A DNA stretch of 64,000 bases from positions 13,789,530 to 13,853,529 of the forward strand of contig OW388302.1 of assembly GCA_936450465.1 (NCBI GenBank). Direction: 5' to 3'. The first letter of the stretch is position 1. Every line of letters starts with the position of its first letter. Shown here piece by piece: positions 14,147 to 25,336 of the stretch. The notes under the pieces were generated by a model. That model made no database searches and was not told where the DNA came from. It saw only the letters and a program-made list of their open reading frames with translations. Source of the stretch: Gibbula magus (lineage: Eukaryota; Mollusca; Gastropoda; Trochida; Trochidae). A program made the position numbers and the translations under genes.

Positions 14147-15196
14147 TCTCACGGTTGTTCATTGCAACGACTCCCTGATAATTAATGACTATTGTTTCAA
14201 TCTTGGGTTATCATCATCAACTTGGATTCTTATAATATATTACCCCAGCCAACCTCTATCATAGATCAGCTATCTTTTTCTGCCATTGCTTTGTCCTCAT
14301 TACTTGTGCATGTGTGCCACTTTGGAATAGAAAACTTGGCATGTCTTGATGTAATCTCTGCCAAATTGCTACTCTCATCCTCTTTGCTTCTTCTACGGTC
14401 AGAATTATCTCCCTTTGTGTTTCTTTTTGTGGTGAATGTATGTTATGGCATGCTGCTTTGTTTTAGTTTCGTGTAACAAGCCTTGTATTTGCTGTAATAA
14501 GTTTTAGACAGTTGATTAATTAGTTTTTAACCAACATTTTTTCTCTCCCTTTTCTAAAGTATATTTTTCTTAATTTTATAACATGTGTTTTTGTGAGATA
14601 TTATTTTATTTCCTACGACTGCGACTGACATTTACCAATTCTTCATACTGATAACTGGTTTCTGGTACTCAAACTTAGGGGTTGCTTCTTGTCCTATTTC
14701 ACGTTTTGTGAATTTCAGAATAATCGGATATATTTTTAGCTGCATTTTAATTCTGTTAAGAATTGGGAGTCAATGTTCATCAAATTTCTCGAAAAAAATA
14801 TGCAGCTTAATGATAAAACAATCATGTATATTTATGTAGGCAATATTTGGTGCTTACATAATTCATCACTTAATATGTACAAACTACACTTTAGATTACT
14901 CTCAGTTTTACAACATTTCGATAATATGTTGTAATTTAAGAAAGAGGCATAATTTCACTTTAAAGATTTTATAACCATGCTTTTGCGTGCATGCATTTCA
15001 AATCGACACAAATCCCTGTTTAATACCAAGAAACGGGAGTCACGATCAGTGCTTGGTTTGGTTTAAACATATTTTATTCAATAAGAAAACTTAGAATACT
15101 TTCTCCTTGATATGTACATAGTGAATTTACAGCTTTTTGACACAGAGACATAATTGACAGCAGTGAAAGAAGAATAAAGACATAAATACAGAAAAC
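14147..15196. other. Zinc-finger gene intron 1, no feature recognised
   Basis: AT-rich intron. Nothing beyond short meaningless open frames. Confidence 0.5.
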
Positions 15197-16722
15197 TACC
15201 GTATATTACTGTGTATAAGACAACTTTTTTATACCAGAAAATACCCCAAAGAAGGAGGTCGTCTTATACACAAGGGCTGTTTCAGAAGCAGAAATTTTGA
15301 AGCTTGATTGATGATCACGATGTTGAAACCGGAAACAGCAATGCAGAAATATTGATGTCAACTCATAGCTTACAGACAGGAAATAAAAATAATTTTATAA
15401 TTATTATGTATTATTGTGGTTTTAATTACTATATGGAGTTAGATAAACAAATAAAATATATTTGATAATTCATTTAAACATAATAGGTTTACATACCAGC
15501 AGTCAAGCAAACAATAGATAAATTCAGTGACATGGACCAAAGGAATTCTACAACTAATCCATTCATTCATGACGTGGACAAATGAAATTCTACAACTAAC
15601 CTATTCATTCATAACGCAAAGGAACCGGTGGTACACAAAATGCAGCCTCATGATATAATAAATTTAGTAGTAATTGAAAAACACAAGTGTAGAATGAAAT
15701 GTAATTATATTATATTTTTTAACATTAATATAAAACATGATAGTCAGAGAATGCACATTTCTTATTGTATTGTTAAAAAAACTTGACAAACTTATCTCGA
15801 TAAACTCGTGTCATTGACGTAATGTTAATTTCCAATCAGGGCAGTGATTCATTAACGTTTCCGGTAATTATCTTAGCTTTGTTGTGTTCTTATCAGTAAT
15901 TGGTCTGTATATCCTTCTCTGGTTTGACGGGAATAGCTTACATGGTCAATGTTAATAAACACGTCTTAAGCTTAAGAATACAGTGGTCCCTCTCTATAAC
16001 ACGAGGTTTAAAAGCCAATACTGACAGCCGCGTAATAGAGAATCAGCAGTAAAGCTAACCAGAGTTGGAAGGAAAAATAATGGCTTGACTTCAGCTATCA
16101 AACATTACCAACCTTTCACCAGCATTCTGCAGTATTAAATACAACTAGTTTAACTTTGTTTATAAGAAGGGAAAAATATTTACATTTTACATTCAACACT
16201 ACGATAGAAATCTAGACATGAAATTTTACTTGGCTTTTGGCATGCGCAATCAACCTTGGTTATCAAAGCTCTTCACACCATCTTAATCATATAATCACTG
16301 AATCGACTTCTAAATCTGTGTAAGGGGTATCGGCTTTGTTTAGATTTTACAAAATGGCGTGGAATATTTACGATAGATTGTTGGCTGTATAGTGTTGCTA
16401 ATCTCGCTTGAACTGACAAGACACCGTAAGTAAACGTATAAAAAAACTTTTTATTATGGTGTAAAACAATTTCTTTTAAAAACCAACATTCATAACAATA
16501 CATTTAATTTTATATCATGTTAATTACAAAATTACTGGTATCAACTTACTGTTACCAAATCTACCAAGGTGTTTTCCTTCATGGCATCTCCACCTGATTC
16601 CATTATTGCTAGAAGGGGGGTCGCCTTATATATGAGATACATGGTTTTTACCGGATTTTAGGGGTCTGAGAAAGGGGGTCGTCTTAAACACAAAGTTGCC
16701 TTATACACAGTAATATACGGTA
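15197..16722. mobile_element. Non-autonomous DNA transposon of 1.5 kb (family G)
   Basis: The left end TACCGTATATTACTGTGTAT and the right end ATACACAGTAATATACGGTA are inverted repeats, extended by 'aagacaac' / 'gttgcctt'. 'gtcgtctta' motifs lie just inside both ends. No long ORF is present inside. A possible pogo/Tigger-like terminus (CAGTGGTCCCTCTCTATAAC) lies at about 15981, suggesting a nested fragment. Confidence 0.7.
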
Positions 16723-17082
16723 ATGTTTTGTTACACAAATCTTTTTGTCTCACTAATGAACGAATGTACTAACCTAAATACATTTGTGTTTTGACATGGT
16801 GATAGATCTGCACTTATGACAAAATCTTATGGTTAAGTGGAATACTTGCTAATCTACAAATGCGCTTTAAAGATCAGTGCTTCGAGACATACATGCATCT
16901 ATGTCTATCTGAATAACCACTGACAAAATCTTAGCGCATATTTTATTTTGAAAATGAACATCAGTCCTTGCAAGAAATCTCTACCCCAGTTATTGTGGGA
17001 AAAAATAGGTTTTAATCTCAAACTGGTTTTCTCATAGGCATGTCTATTTCAGAGAATAATCAGCATTTTCTGTCTTCTACAG
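16723..17082. other. Zinc-finger gene intron 1, distal part
   Basis: No feature recognised until the 3' splice site 'ctgtcttctacag' ending at 17082. Confidence 0.5.
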
Positions 17083-17244
17083 GGTCGACGTCCCCGGACC
17101 CTCCTTCATCTAGCTCCCCTTCCCCCACCAGCACCCCGAGCTCCACCAACACGACCCCCAGTGTGGAGACAGCCACCCCCACCGTGCCTGTAGCCAGCGC
17201 CAGTCAGGAGAAAGATGCAGAGAAAACAGATGAGGGAGCTGCGG
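17083..17244 (+). CDS. A20/AN1 zinc-finger protein, coding exon 2: Ser/Pro/Thr-rich linker
   Basis: Follows the acceptor 'cttctacag' and ends at the donor 'G|GTATGA'. It is 162 nt long, with phase 1 at both ends, so the exon could be skipped without a frameshift. It encodes a low-complexity linker rich in Ser, Pro and Thr (SPDPPSSSSPSPTSTPSS) followed by an acidic end (EKDAEKTDEGAA). No finger lies here. The same place in vertebrate ZFAND5/6 is also a variable linker. Confidence 0.88.
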
Positions 17245-17306
17245 GTATGATAATTTGATGATAATAATTATATATCGGAAAATTGGGTGCAGCGGGAGTT
17301 GGTTTG

Positions 17307-17420
17307 TCCCGTTTAATAACATATTTATGAAATGAGTGAGTGGTTTGTATTTAACGAGCAAAAGGGAGTTAAATACAAATGCCAGCTCACGTGTTTCATA
17401 AATATGTTATTAAACGGAAC
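17307..17420. repeat. Long inverted repeat (hairpin), arms ~48 bp
   Basis: GTTTAATAACATATTTATGA on the left is matched by TCATAAATATGTTATTAAAC on the right. The arms continue through GTATTTAAC / GTTAAATAC around a loop of about 12 bases. A related, partial sequence lies near 58640-58680 in the SV2-like gene. Located 60 bases into intron 2. Confidence 0.8.
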
Positions 17421-17727
17421 CGAGTTTAGTATTTTATTTATTACTCACTAATTTAAATGTCACTATATTCCACAAACTCGTTGATAAATGGGACACAATC
17501 CATTGCGATCGCGGCGCTGGTATTGTGACGTCATGTTTTAACCATTATGACATCATGTCAACCGAAACCACGCGATGTTATTACATTAAGTGTAATAACA
17601 CCGTAGATTTATTAAACCGTGATATTTTCAACGGGTGAGTAATAAAATGATATAATGAACATAAAATGATGAACATAAAATGATAACCTCTGTTTTATCT
17701 GATTTTGGTATGATTCTTGTGTACACA

Positions 17728-17927
17728 GGAAGGTTTGGGTGCAATGCTACACTGAATTTCAGCGCAGTACCACCCATGATTTGCCAGTTCCAGCCGTTGC
17801 TCGTAGGTTCCATCACAACGCAGTCACATGGAATTGCAGGCTTTCGGCCTGCAGTAATGCAAGCAACAATGATATAAGTGAAATACACTTGAAAGTGAGG
17901 TTAAAACCCCAACCTCACCTTGGTCTG
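17728..17927 (+). mobile_element. tRNA-derived SINE, copy 3, head missing
   Basis: Body and tail of the SINE ('ggtttgggtgcaatgctaca' to 'cccaacctcacctt') without the tRNA-like head, as produced by incomplete reverse transcription. It ends about 65 bases before coding exon 3. Confidence 0.8.
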
Positions 17928-17992
17928 GATGATGAACTTTACTGAGTTGCTATGTGTTGGATGAGTAATGAACGTATGTTCTTGCTATACAG

Positions 17993-18094
17993 GAGGATCT
18001 GAGGTGTCTGATGACAGCAAGTCTGATGACGACAAGGACAAGAAGCCCAAGAAGAACAGATGTCATACCTGCAAGAAGAAGGTTGGACTTACAG
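17993..18094 (+). CDS. A20/AN1 zinc-finger protein, coding exon 3: acidic segment and first half of AN1 finger
   Basis: Preceded by the acceptor 'cttgctatacag' and followed by the donor 'G|GTAATG'. It is 102 nt long. It reads GGSEVSDDSKSDDDKDKKPK and then NRCHTCKKKVGLT, the CxxC opening of an AN1 zinc finger, placed after a strongly charged Asp/Lys stretch as in ZFAND5/6. The phase is 1 at both borders, consistent with its neighbours. Confidence 0.92.
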
Positions 18095-18255
18095 GTAATG
18101 ACGTTTTTTGACAAAAACTTATTTCTTTAATACGAAAAAAATGCTAACGATAAATTTACAAATATGACATACAGAGTCCAGGGACTAATTATCACAATGG
18201 CATTATTGTTTGTCCTTTGCAGGGTGTCTGTCTTAAACCTCCTTTGGTCTTTTCT

Positions 18256-18592
18256 ACAAAGGTCACCCTTCAGACCATCCTCTATCAGAGAAATCTAAAA
18301 TTACCCGCCCTTGACAAAGTCAATAACAAAAGAATATGTTCGATAGGATAAGACAAAAATGGTCAATGGAGATAACTGGTGACGGATGGCTAACAAAATG
18401 ACCTTGCATGCTTTGTAACAAAGTGATATGAATTGTCATTGGCTCGCAGGTCCAAGCTGCGTAGCAGTTTGATTGGCTAACGCCGGTCAAGGGCGGGTAA
18501 TTTGAGTACAGATTTCTCTGATAGAGTTTCCCAGGGGTGATATAGTGGAGAGTAACGGAGCATGATATAAAACCCTGGGTGACCGAGGATGC
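18256..18592. mobile_element. MITE family C, partial copy
   Basis: Shares long segments with the full element at 61421-61808, including 'ggctcgcaggtccaagctgc', 'gggcgggtaatttgagtaca' and the right end 'gtgaccgaggatgcc'. The left arm is incomplete and diverged. Inserted in intron 3 of the zinc-finger gene. Confidence 0.7.
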
Positions 18593-18642
18593 CTTCAGAG
18601 TATGCAAATCCTAAGAAACTCGATAGCCAATCACATGGCTCT

Positions 18643-21600
18643 ATTTTTAGCTCATCAGGCCTGAAAGGCCCGATGGGCTTATGGCATGGCATGGTGTCCG
18701 GCGTCCGTCCATCCGTCCATCCGTCCATCCGTCCATCCGTAAACTTTTCGCTTTTTCGACTTCTTCTCCAGAACCAATGACTCCACAGAGCTGAAATTTT
18801 ATGTGCAGACTCCTTTTGCCAATGGGGATTCTAAATTGTAAATTTCATGACCCCATGACCCCAAATGGGGTCACAGGGGTCACTTCCTTAAAAACCTATT
18901 TTCATCTTCTTCTTCAGTTCCAAAAGGTCTAGAGAGCTGAAAAGTTGTGTGCAGACTCCTTGGCCAATGGTGATTCTAAATTGTAGATTTCGTGACCCCA
19001 TGACCCGAAATGGGGTCACAGGGGTCACATCCTTAAAAAACCTATTTTCATCTTCTTCTCCAGTTCCAAAAGGTCTAGAGAGCTGAAAAGTTGTGTGCAG
19101 ACTCCTTGGCCAATGGGGATTCTAAATTGTAGATTATGTGACCGCGTGACCCCAAATGGGGTCACTGGGTTCACATCCTTAAAAACCTATTTTCATCTTC
19201 TTCTCCAGTTCCAAAAGGTCTAGAGAGCTGAACAGTTGTGTGCAGACTCATTGGCCAATGGGGATTCTAAATTGTAGATTATATGACCCCGTGACCCCAA
19301 ATGGGGTCACAGGGGTCACATCCTTAAAAACCTATTTTCATCTTCTTCTTCAGTTCCAAAAGGTCTAGAGAGCTGAAAAGTTGTGTGCAGACTCCTTGGC
19401 CAATGGTGATTCTAAATTGTAGATTTCGTGACCCCATGACCCGAAATGGGGTCACAGGGGTCACATCCTTAAAAAACCTATTTTCATCTTCTTCTCCAGT
19501 TCCAAAAGGTCTAGAGAGCTGAAAAGTTGTGTGCAGACTCCTTGGCCAATGGGGATTCTAAATTGTAGATTATGTGACCGCGTGACCCCAAATGGGGTCA
19601 CTGGGTTCACATCCTTAAAAACCTATTTTCATCTTCTTCTCCAGTTCCAAAAGGTCTAGAGAGCTGAACAGTTGTGTGCAGACTCATTGGCCAATGGGGA
19701 TTCTAAATTGTAGATTATGTGACCCCGTGACCCCAAATGGGGTCACAGGGGTCACATCCTTAAAAACCTATTTTCCTCTTCTTCTCCAGTTCCAAAAGGT
19801 CTAGAGAGCTGAAAAGTTGTGTGCAGACTCCTTGGCCAATGGGGATTCTAAATTGTAGATTTCGTGACCCCATGACCCCCAAATGGGGTCACCGGGGTCA
19901 CATCCTTAAAAACCTATTTTCATCTTCTTTTTCAGTTCCAAAAGGTCTAGAGAGCTGAACAGTTGTGTGCATACTCCTTGGCCAATGGGGATTCTAAATT
20001 GTAGATTTCGTGACCCCATGACCCGAAATGGGGTCACAGGGGTCACATCCTTTAAAAACCTATTTTCATCTTCTTCTCCAGTTCCAAAAGGTCTAGAGAG
20101 CTGAAAAATTATGTGCAGACTCCTTGGCCATTGGGGATTCTAAATTGTAGATTTCGTGACCCTGTGACCCCAAATTGGGTCACCGGGGTCACATCCTTAA
20201 AAAACCTATTTTCATCTTCATTTTCCAGTTCCAAAAGGTCTAGAGAGCTGAAAAGTTGTTTGCAGACTCATTGGCCAATGGGGATTCTAAATTGTAGATT
20301 ATGTGACCCCGTGACTCCAAATGGGGTCACAGGGGTCACATCTTTAAAAACCTATTTTCATCTACTTCTCCAGTTCCAAAAGGTCTAGAGAGCTGAAAAG
20401 TTGTTTGCAGACTCATTGGCCAATGGGGATTCTAAATTGTAGATTATGTGACCCTGTGACTCCAAATGGGGTCACAGGGGTCACATCCTTAAAAACCTAT
20501 TTTCATCTACTTCTCCAGTTCCAAAAGGTCTAGAGAGCTGAAAAGTTGTTTGCAGACTCATTGGCCAATGGGGATTCTAAATTGTAGATTATGTGACCCT
20601 GTGACTCCAAATGGGGTCACAGGGGTCACATCCTTAAAAACCTATTTTCATCTACTTCTCCAGTTCCAAAAGGTCTAGAGAGCTGAAAAGTTGTGTGCAG
20701 ACTCCTTGGCCAATGGTGATTCTAAATTGTAGATTTCGTGACCCCATGACCCGAAATGGGGTCACAGGGGTCACATCCTTTAAAAACCTATTTTCATCTT
20801 CTTCTCCAGTTCCAAAAGGTCTAGAGAGCTGAAAAATTATGTGCAGACTCCTTGGCCATTGGGGATTCTAAATTGTAGATTTCGTGACCCTGTGACCCCA
20901 AATTGGGTCACCGGGGTCACATCCTTAAAAAACCTATTTTCATCTTCATTTTCCAGTTCCAAAAGGTCTAGAGAGCTGAAAAGTTGTTTGCAGACTCATT
21001 GGCCAATGGGGATTCTAAATTGTAGATTATGTGACCCCGTGACTCCAAATGGGGTCACAGGGGTCACATCTTTAAAAACCTATTTTCATCTACTTCTCCA
21101 GTTCCAAAAGGTCTAGAGAGCTGAAAAGTTGTTTGCAGACTCATTGGCCAATGGGGATTCTAAATTGTAGATTATGTGACCCCGTGACTCCAAATGGGGT
21201 CACAGGGGTCACATCCTTAAAACCCTATTTTCATCTACTTCTCCAGTTCCAAAAGGTCTAGAGAGCTGAAAAGTTGTGTGCAGACTCCTTGGCCAATGGG
21301 GATTCTAAATTGTAGATTATGTGACCCCGTGACCCCAAATGGGGTCACAGGGGTCACATCCTTAAAAACCTATTTTCATCTACTTCTCCAGTTCCAAAAG
21401 GTCTAGAGAGCTGAAAAGTTGTGTGCAGACTCCTTGGCCAATGGGGATTCTAAATTGTAGATTATGTGACCCCGTGACCCCAAATGGGGTCACAGGGGTC
21501 ACATCATTAAAAACCTATTTTCATCTTCTTCTCCAGTTTCAAAAGGTCTAGAGAGCTGAAATGTTGTGTGCAGACTCCTTGGCCAATGGGGATTCTAAAT

Positions 21601-22488
21601 TGTAGATTATGTGACCCCGTGACTCCAAATGGGGTCACAGGGGTCACATCTTTAAAAACCTATTTTCATCTACTTCTCCAGTTCCAAAAGGTCTAGAGAG
21701 CTGAAAAGTTGTTTGCAGACTCATTGGCCAATGGGGATTCTAAATTGTAGATTATGTGACCCCGTGACTCCAAATGGGGTCACAGGGGTCACATCCTTAA
21801 AACCCTATTTTCATCTACTTCTCCAGTTCCAAAAGGTCTAGAGAGCTGAAAAGTTGTGTGCAGACTCCTTGGCCAATGGGGATTCTAAATTGTAGATTAT
21901 GTGACCCCGTGACCCCAAATGGGGTCACAGGGGTCACATCCTTAAAAACCTATTTTCATCTACTTCTCCAGTTCCAAAAGGTCTAGAGAGCTGAAAAGTT
22001 GTGTGCAGACTCCTTGGCCAATGGGGATTCTAAATTGTAGATTATGTGACCCCGTGACCCCAAATGGGGTCACAGGGGTCACATCCTTAAAAACCTATTT
22101 TCATCTTCTTCTCCAGTTTCAAAAGGTCTAGAGAGCTGAAATGTTGTGTGCAGACTCCTTGGCCAATGGGGATTCTAAATTGTAGATTATGTGACCCTGT
22201 GACCCCAAATGGGGTCACAGGGGTCACATCCTTAAAAACCTATTTTCATCTTCTTCTCCAGTTGCAAAAGGTCTAGAGAGCTGAAAAATTGTGTGCAGAC
22301 TCCTTGGCCAATGGGGATTCTAAATTGTAGATTATGTGACCCCGTGACCCCAAATGGGGTCACAGTGGTCATGATCTAAGAACCTATCTTTTGCTTGTAA
22401 ACAATAACTTAAATAACTTAAATATTCAACTTTAGATAGTAAATCAATGAAATCCTGATGAGCTACAGAGCCCATGGCTCTATTTTTC
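18643..22488 (+). mobile_element. Helentron-type (pearl/HINE-like) element with a 145-bp tandem array, copy 2
   Basis: Same left end, (GTCC/ATCC)n run and right end as copy 1, but with about 25 units (18810-22370). It starts right after 'ctctatttttag' and ends with 'ctctattttt', so the terminal words are repeated directly. Units fall into variants (GTGACCCCGTGACCC versus GTGACCCCATGACCC, cttcttct versus ctacttct). These recur in blocks, which shows multi-unit duplication. It occupies much of intron 3, between the two halves of the AN1 finger, with the same orientation as copy 1. Confidence 0.82.
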
Positions 22489-22909
22489 TCTACACCCAAT
22501 ATGATGATCATTGATCACAATGAACATTTCACAGTTTATTCAATGGGATATTTTTACAACTGCTAATCCATGGATTATCCATCATGCTTAATCCTGGATC
22601 TAATCCGCAGAGTGTAGAGTTATGATAATGCTTCAGTAATCTTGTTGACCTACTTTACTGCCAATAATGTATGAAAACAAGAAGATTGCTGCATGAACTA
22701 GTGTTACATATAACTTTACGAAAGGACCAACAATGATTATCCACCAAATTTGCTTGAGTTTTGTAAAAATTCTATTGCAGACTTTTAAATTACAAGGATT
22801 TATTTCCCATATCCCATAAGTATATAGAATTTTCAGTGAAGTCGCCTTTTTAAAGTTTGGCAGAAATATTGGTTTGACATCCTCCACTGCGAAACGTTTT
22901 ACACAAAGC

Positions 22910-23271
22910 TTAAAGGGACAGTAGCACGTTTTTTCGCTCAAATAAGTTGATGAAATGTATTTGAAAAATAATTTCACAAATAGTAAAAGATCCTTCTCTC
23001 TTCGGAAAATAAAGTTTACAATGAGTATACATGTTTCGGTAAAGCCATGGGAATCGTTTTTGTAATGCAAAATAATAAATTGTGTTCACAATAAAATGGC
23101 CGCCATGCAATTTTTGCTTTATACGCAACATAGTTTTTACCACTACAGATAATTGGTTTGTGTAATAAGATGTTTTACCCTCTAAAGTTAATTTAAATGA
23201 CATAAACTATCATTATAAATGGGAAATTTGAAAAAATAAATTTTGCAAAAAACGTGCTACTACTCCTTTAA
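22910..23271 (+). mobile_element. MITE family A, full-length copy
   Basis: Opens TTAAAGGGACAGTAGCACGT and closes ACGTGCTACTACTCCTTTAA, inverted repeats of about 24 bp ending in TTAA. The body 'aataaaatggccgccatgca' is shared by all copies. Other copies lie at 39701-40026, 58033-58393 and 60731-61092 (inverted). Confidence 0.85.
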
Positions 23272-23641
23272 ATGGTATAGCTAATGCTGGATATTGCACA
23301 GCCTCTGTATTGCTGTATTATTGCGATGTATTGAATAATCTTATTTTAAACATTTCACACTTATATAAACAGTTTAACATTACATTTTAGATACTTTGCA
23401 GAACACTTCTCAAGAAGATTTTGTAAAAGTTTGGTACAGTAGATTAATAAACTGGTAATACTGCCCAACATATGTTCTGGCACATGAGCATTAATTTGCA
23501 TCTAAAACCTGCAATTGTGCCTTAGATCAAGATATACTTGTACATTTTTCACTTAAAAATGTGTTGGTGCAATATATTGCCAAATGAAAAAACCCCATCT
23601 GTACTGGTATATACCAATATACCAGTAATTACACAGCCCTT

Positions 23642-23962
23642 GGACACTCTATCAGGGAAATCTGTACTCGAGTTACCCGCCCTTGACCGACGTGACGAAT
23701 CAGTAACTGTAACCAATGAACTTTTTCAATTTGAAATCTTTTGCACGCTTCCTTAAAGCATATGTCGGCCATGTTTAATGAATTACCAAAGAGAGCTGTT
23801 AAATGAATTTTAATTGGCTCACAGGTCCAAGCTGCATAGCAGTTTGATTGGCTCACGCCAGCCAAGGGCAGGTAATTTGAGTACAGATTTCCCTGATAGT
23901 GTCAAAGGGTGATATAGTGAAGAGTAACGGAGCATATATAAACCTCTCGGTAACCAAGAATG
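23642..23962. mobile_element. MITE family C, diverged copy
   Basis: Carries the family words 'aaatctgtactcgagttacc', 'acaggtccaagctgc' and 'gtgatatagtgaagagtaac', and ends 'ggtaaccaagaatg'. The centre is replaced by unrelated sequence. It lies about 75 bases upstream of the last coding exon. Confidence 0.65.
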
Positions 23963-24038
23963 TGAGCTACCAGACTTGCCCTTACGTCCAACCCTTTTAG
24001 AAATTTGCAAGGAATTATGATTGCTGTTTGTGTTGCAG

Positions 24039-24187
24039 GCTTTATGTGTCGATGCGGAGGACTATACTGCAGCCTACACCGGTACTCGGACAAGCACGAT
24101 TGCAATTTCGATTACAAAGAACTAGCCCAGCAACAGATCCGCAAGAATAACCCTGTTGTTGTCGGCAAGAAGATTCAGAAGATTTAA
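24039..24187 (+). CDS. A20/AN1 zinc-finger protein, coding exon 4: second half of AN1 finger and stop
   Basis: The acceptor 'gtttgtgttgcag' precedes [20 protein letters not shown], then DCNFDYK, completing the AN1 pattern begun in exon 3 (CxxC ... C-R-C ... C ... H ... H-x-C). The C-terminal tail ends [12 protein letters not shown] followed by TAA at 24185-24187, matching the ZFAND5/6 C-terminus type. This is the best-conserved exon. The 3' untranslated region continues downstream; its end was not determined. Confidence 0.95.
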
Positions 24188-25013
24188 CGAGGATGAAATT
24201 TATTGGGTGAATGGTGGATCAGTTCCAATTTTGTCAAGTTTTCCCGGAGGAGAAATAAGGAAGCGGCTATGCATGTGGGATTTAATTTTTCTATAATGAT
24301 GAAAAATCGGAAAAAATATTGGCAATTATCCAGCTTGATTACTTCTACTATTTCACAAATCTACAATGTGTTGCCTCAGCCTCCAGTTATCGATTACCTT
24401 CGTTTGTGCCGCATGCGTGTGTGAATTGAATTTCTAGCACAGTTTTGTGCTTGTCGACGTCGTCTCAGTGCTGCCAGACAAAGACTGTTGAGCGCTGATG
24501 ACGTTCGTCAAATCCGAAATGGACGGACACAGAAATGGCAGATTTGCCGCTCTTCACCTATAATCATTATGTATCGATGATCATGATTCAGATTTTTTCT
24601 TTCTTTAATATTACTTTACTTTATAACCGTGTGTAATTTTTGACCCAATGTGAACTACATATATGTGCGTATGTAAGTTTGTATGTAAATTTGTTTGAGA
24701 TGAAATCTTGGGCATTTTATTACCCACGATATCACTAGCCCTATGTTTCGTTCGTTTACAATGTCCTCGCCATGTATTCAACTGACACGAATCAAGAGTC
24801 TGATAGTTAATCTAATTATTTGAGTGCTGTGGACAATGTCTTAACACCTTTGTTAGTTTGAACTGTCGCGAAATGTTCAAAATTCACGTCTTAAGAGTTA
24901 ACTTAAAAAAACGTTGACCACTTCGTCAGATTATTTAAAAGTCGCCCGGCGACTTGACCCATCTTAGTTATATAACATGATTTACACAAACCCATGTAAT
25001 CAGGTGAATACAC
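24188..25013 (+). other. Probable 3' untranslated region of the zinc-finger gene
   Basis: Sequence following the TAA is not recognisably repetitive and is U-rich (for example 'tctttaatattactttactt'), typical of a long 3' UTR. No canonical AATAAA could be assigned with confidence; an ATTAAA lies at about 25661, beyond a MITE. Inference from position only. Confidence 0.4.
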
Positions 25014-25328
25014 TAGGGGTGAAACCGTTGACAACTACAGTAGTTGAACCGCATTATTTTGCTTTCGGTTCGGCACATCGTGATTTTTCGGTATATACCG
25101 AATATATTACTTAAACAATGTATTATTAACTCGGATGTAATTATATTTTCAATTGTACAATTTTAAAACCAGATGATTTTCACTCTACAAACTAGTTTTC
25201 ATGAAAAACGTGATTTGTTATGGTTTAGTTTATATATTGACAGACATTCTTGGTACCGAACCGAAAATGTACGGAATCGAAGGTCTTGTACTGCATTATG
25301 TACCGAATCGAAGCTCAATGTACCCCTA
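25014..25328. mobile_element. hAT-type MITE with exact 8-bp target duplication GAATACAC
   Basis: The element starts TAGGGGTGAAACC and ends GTACCCCTA. Inside are repeated 'accgaaccga/ttcggttcgg' words, a style common in hAT MITEs. GAATACAC stands on both sides (25006-25013 and 25329-25336) without mismatch. It lies about 830 bases after the stop codon of the zinc-finger gene, so it may sit in its 3' UTR. Confidence 0.85.
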
Positions 25329-25336
25329 GAATACAC

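Noticed and set aside
20113..21116. Two identical 91-residue open frames 728 bases apart
   Set aside because: They lie fully inside the 145-bp tandem array and are identical because the array block was duplicated. No start context or domain.
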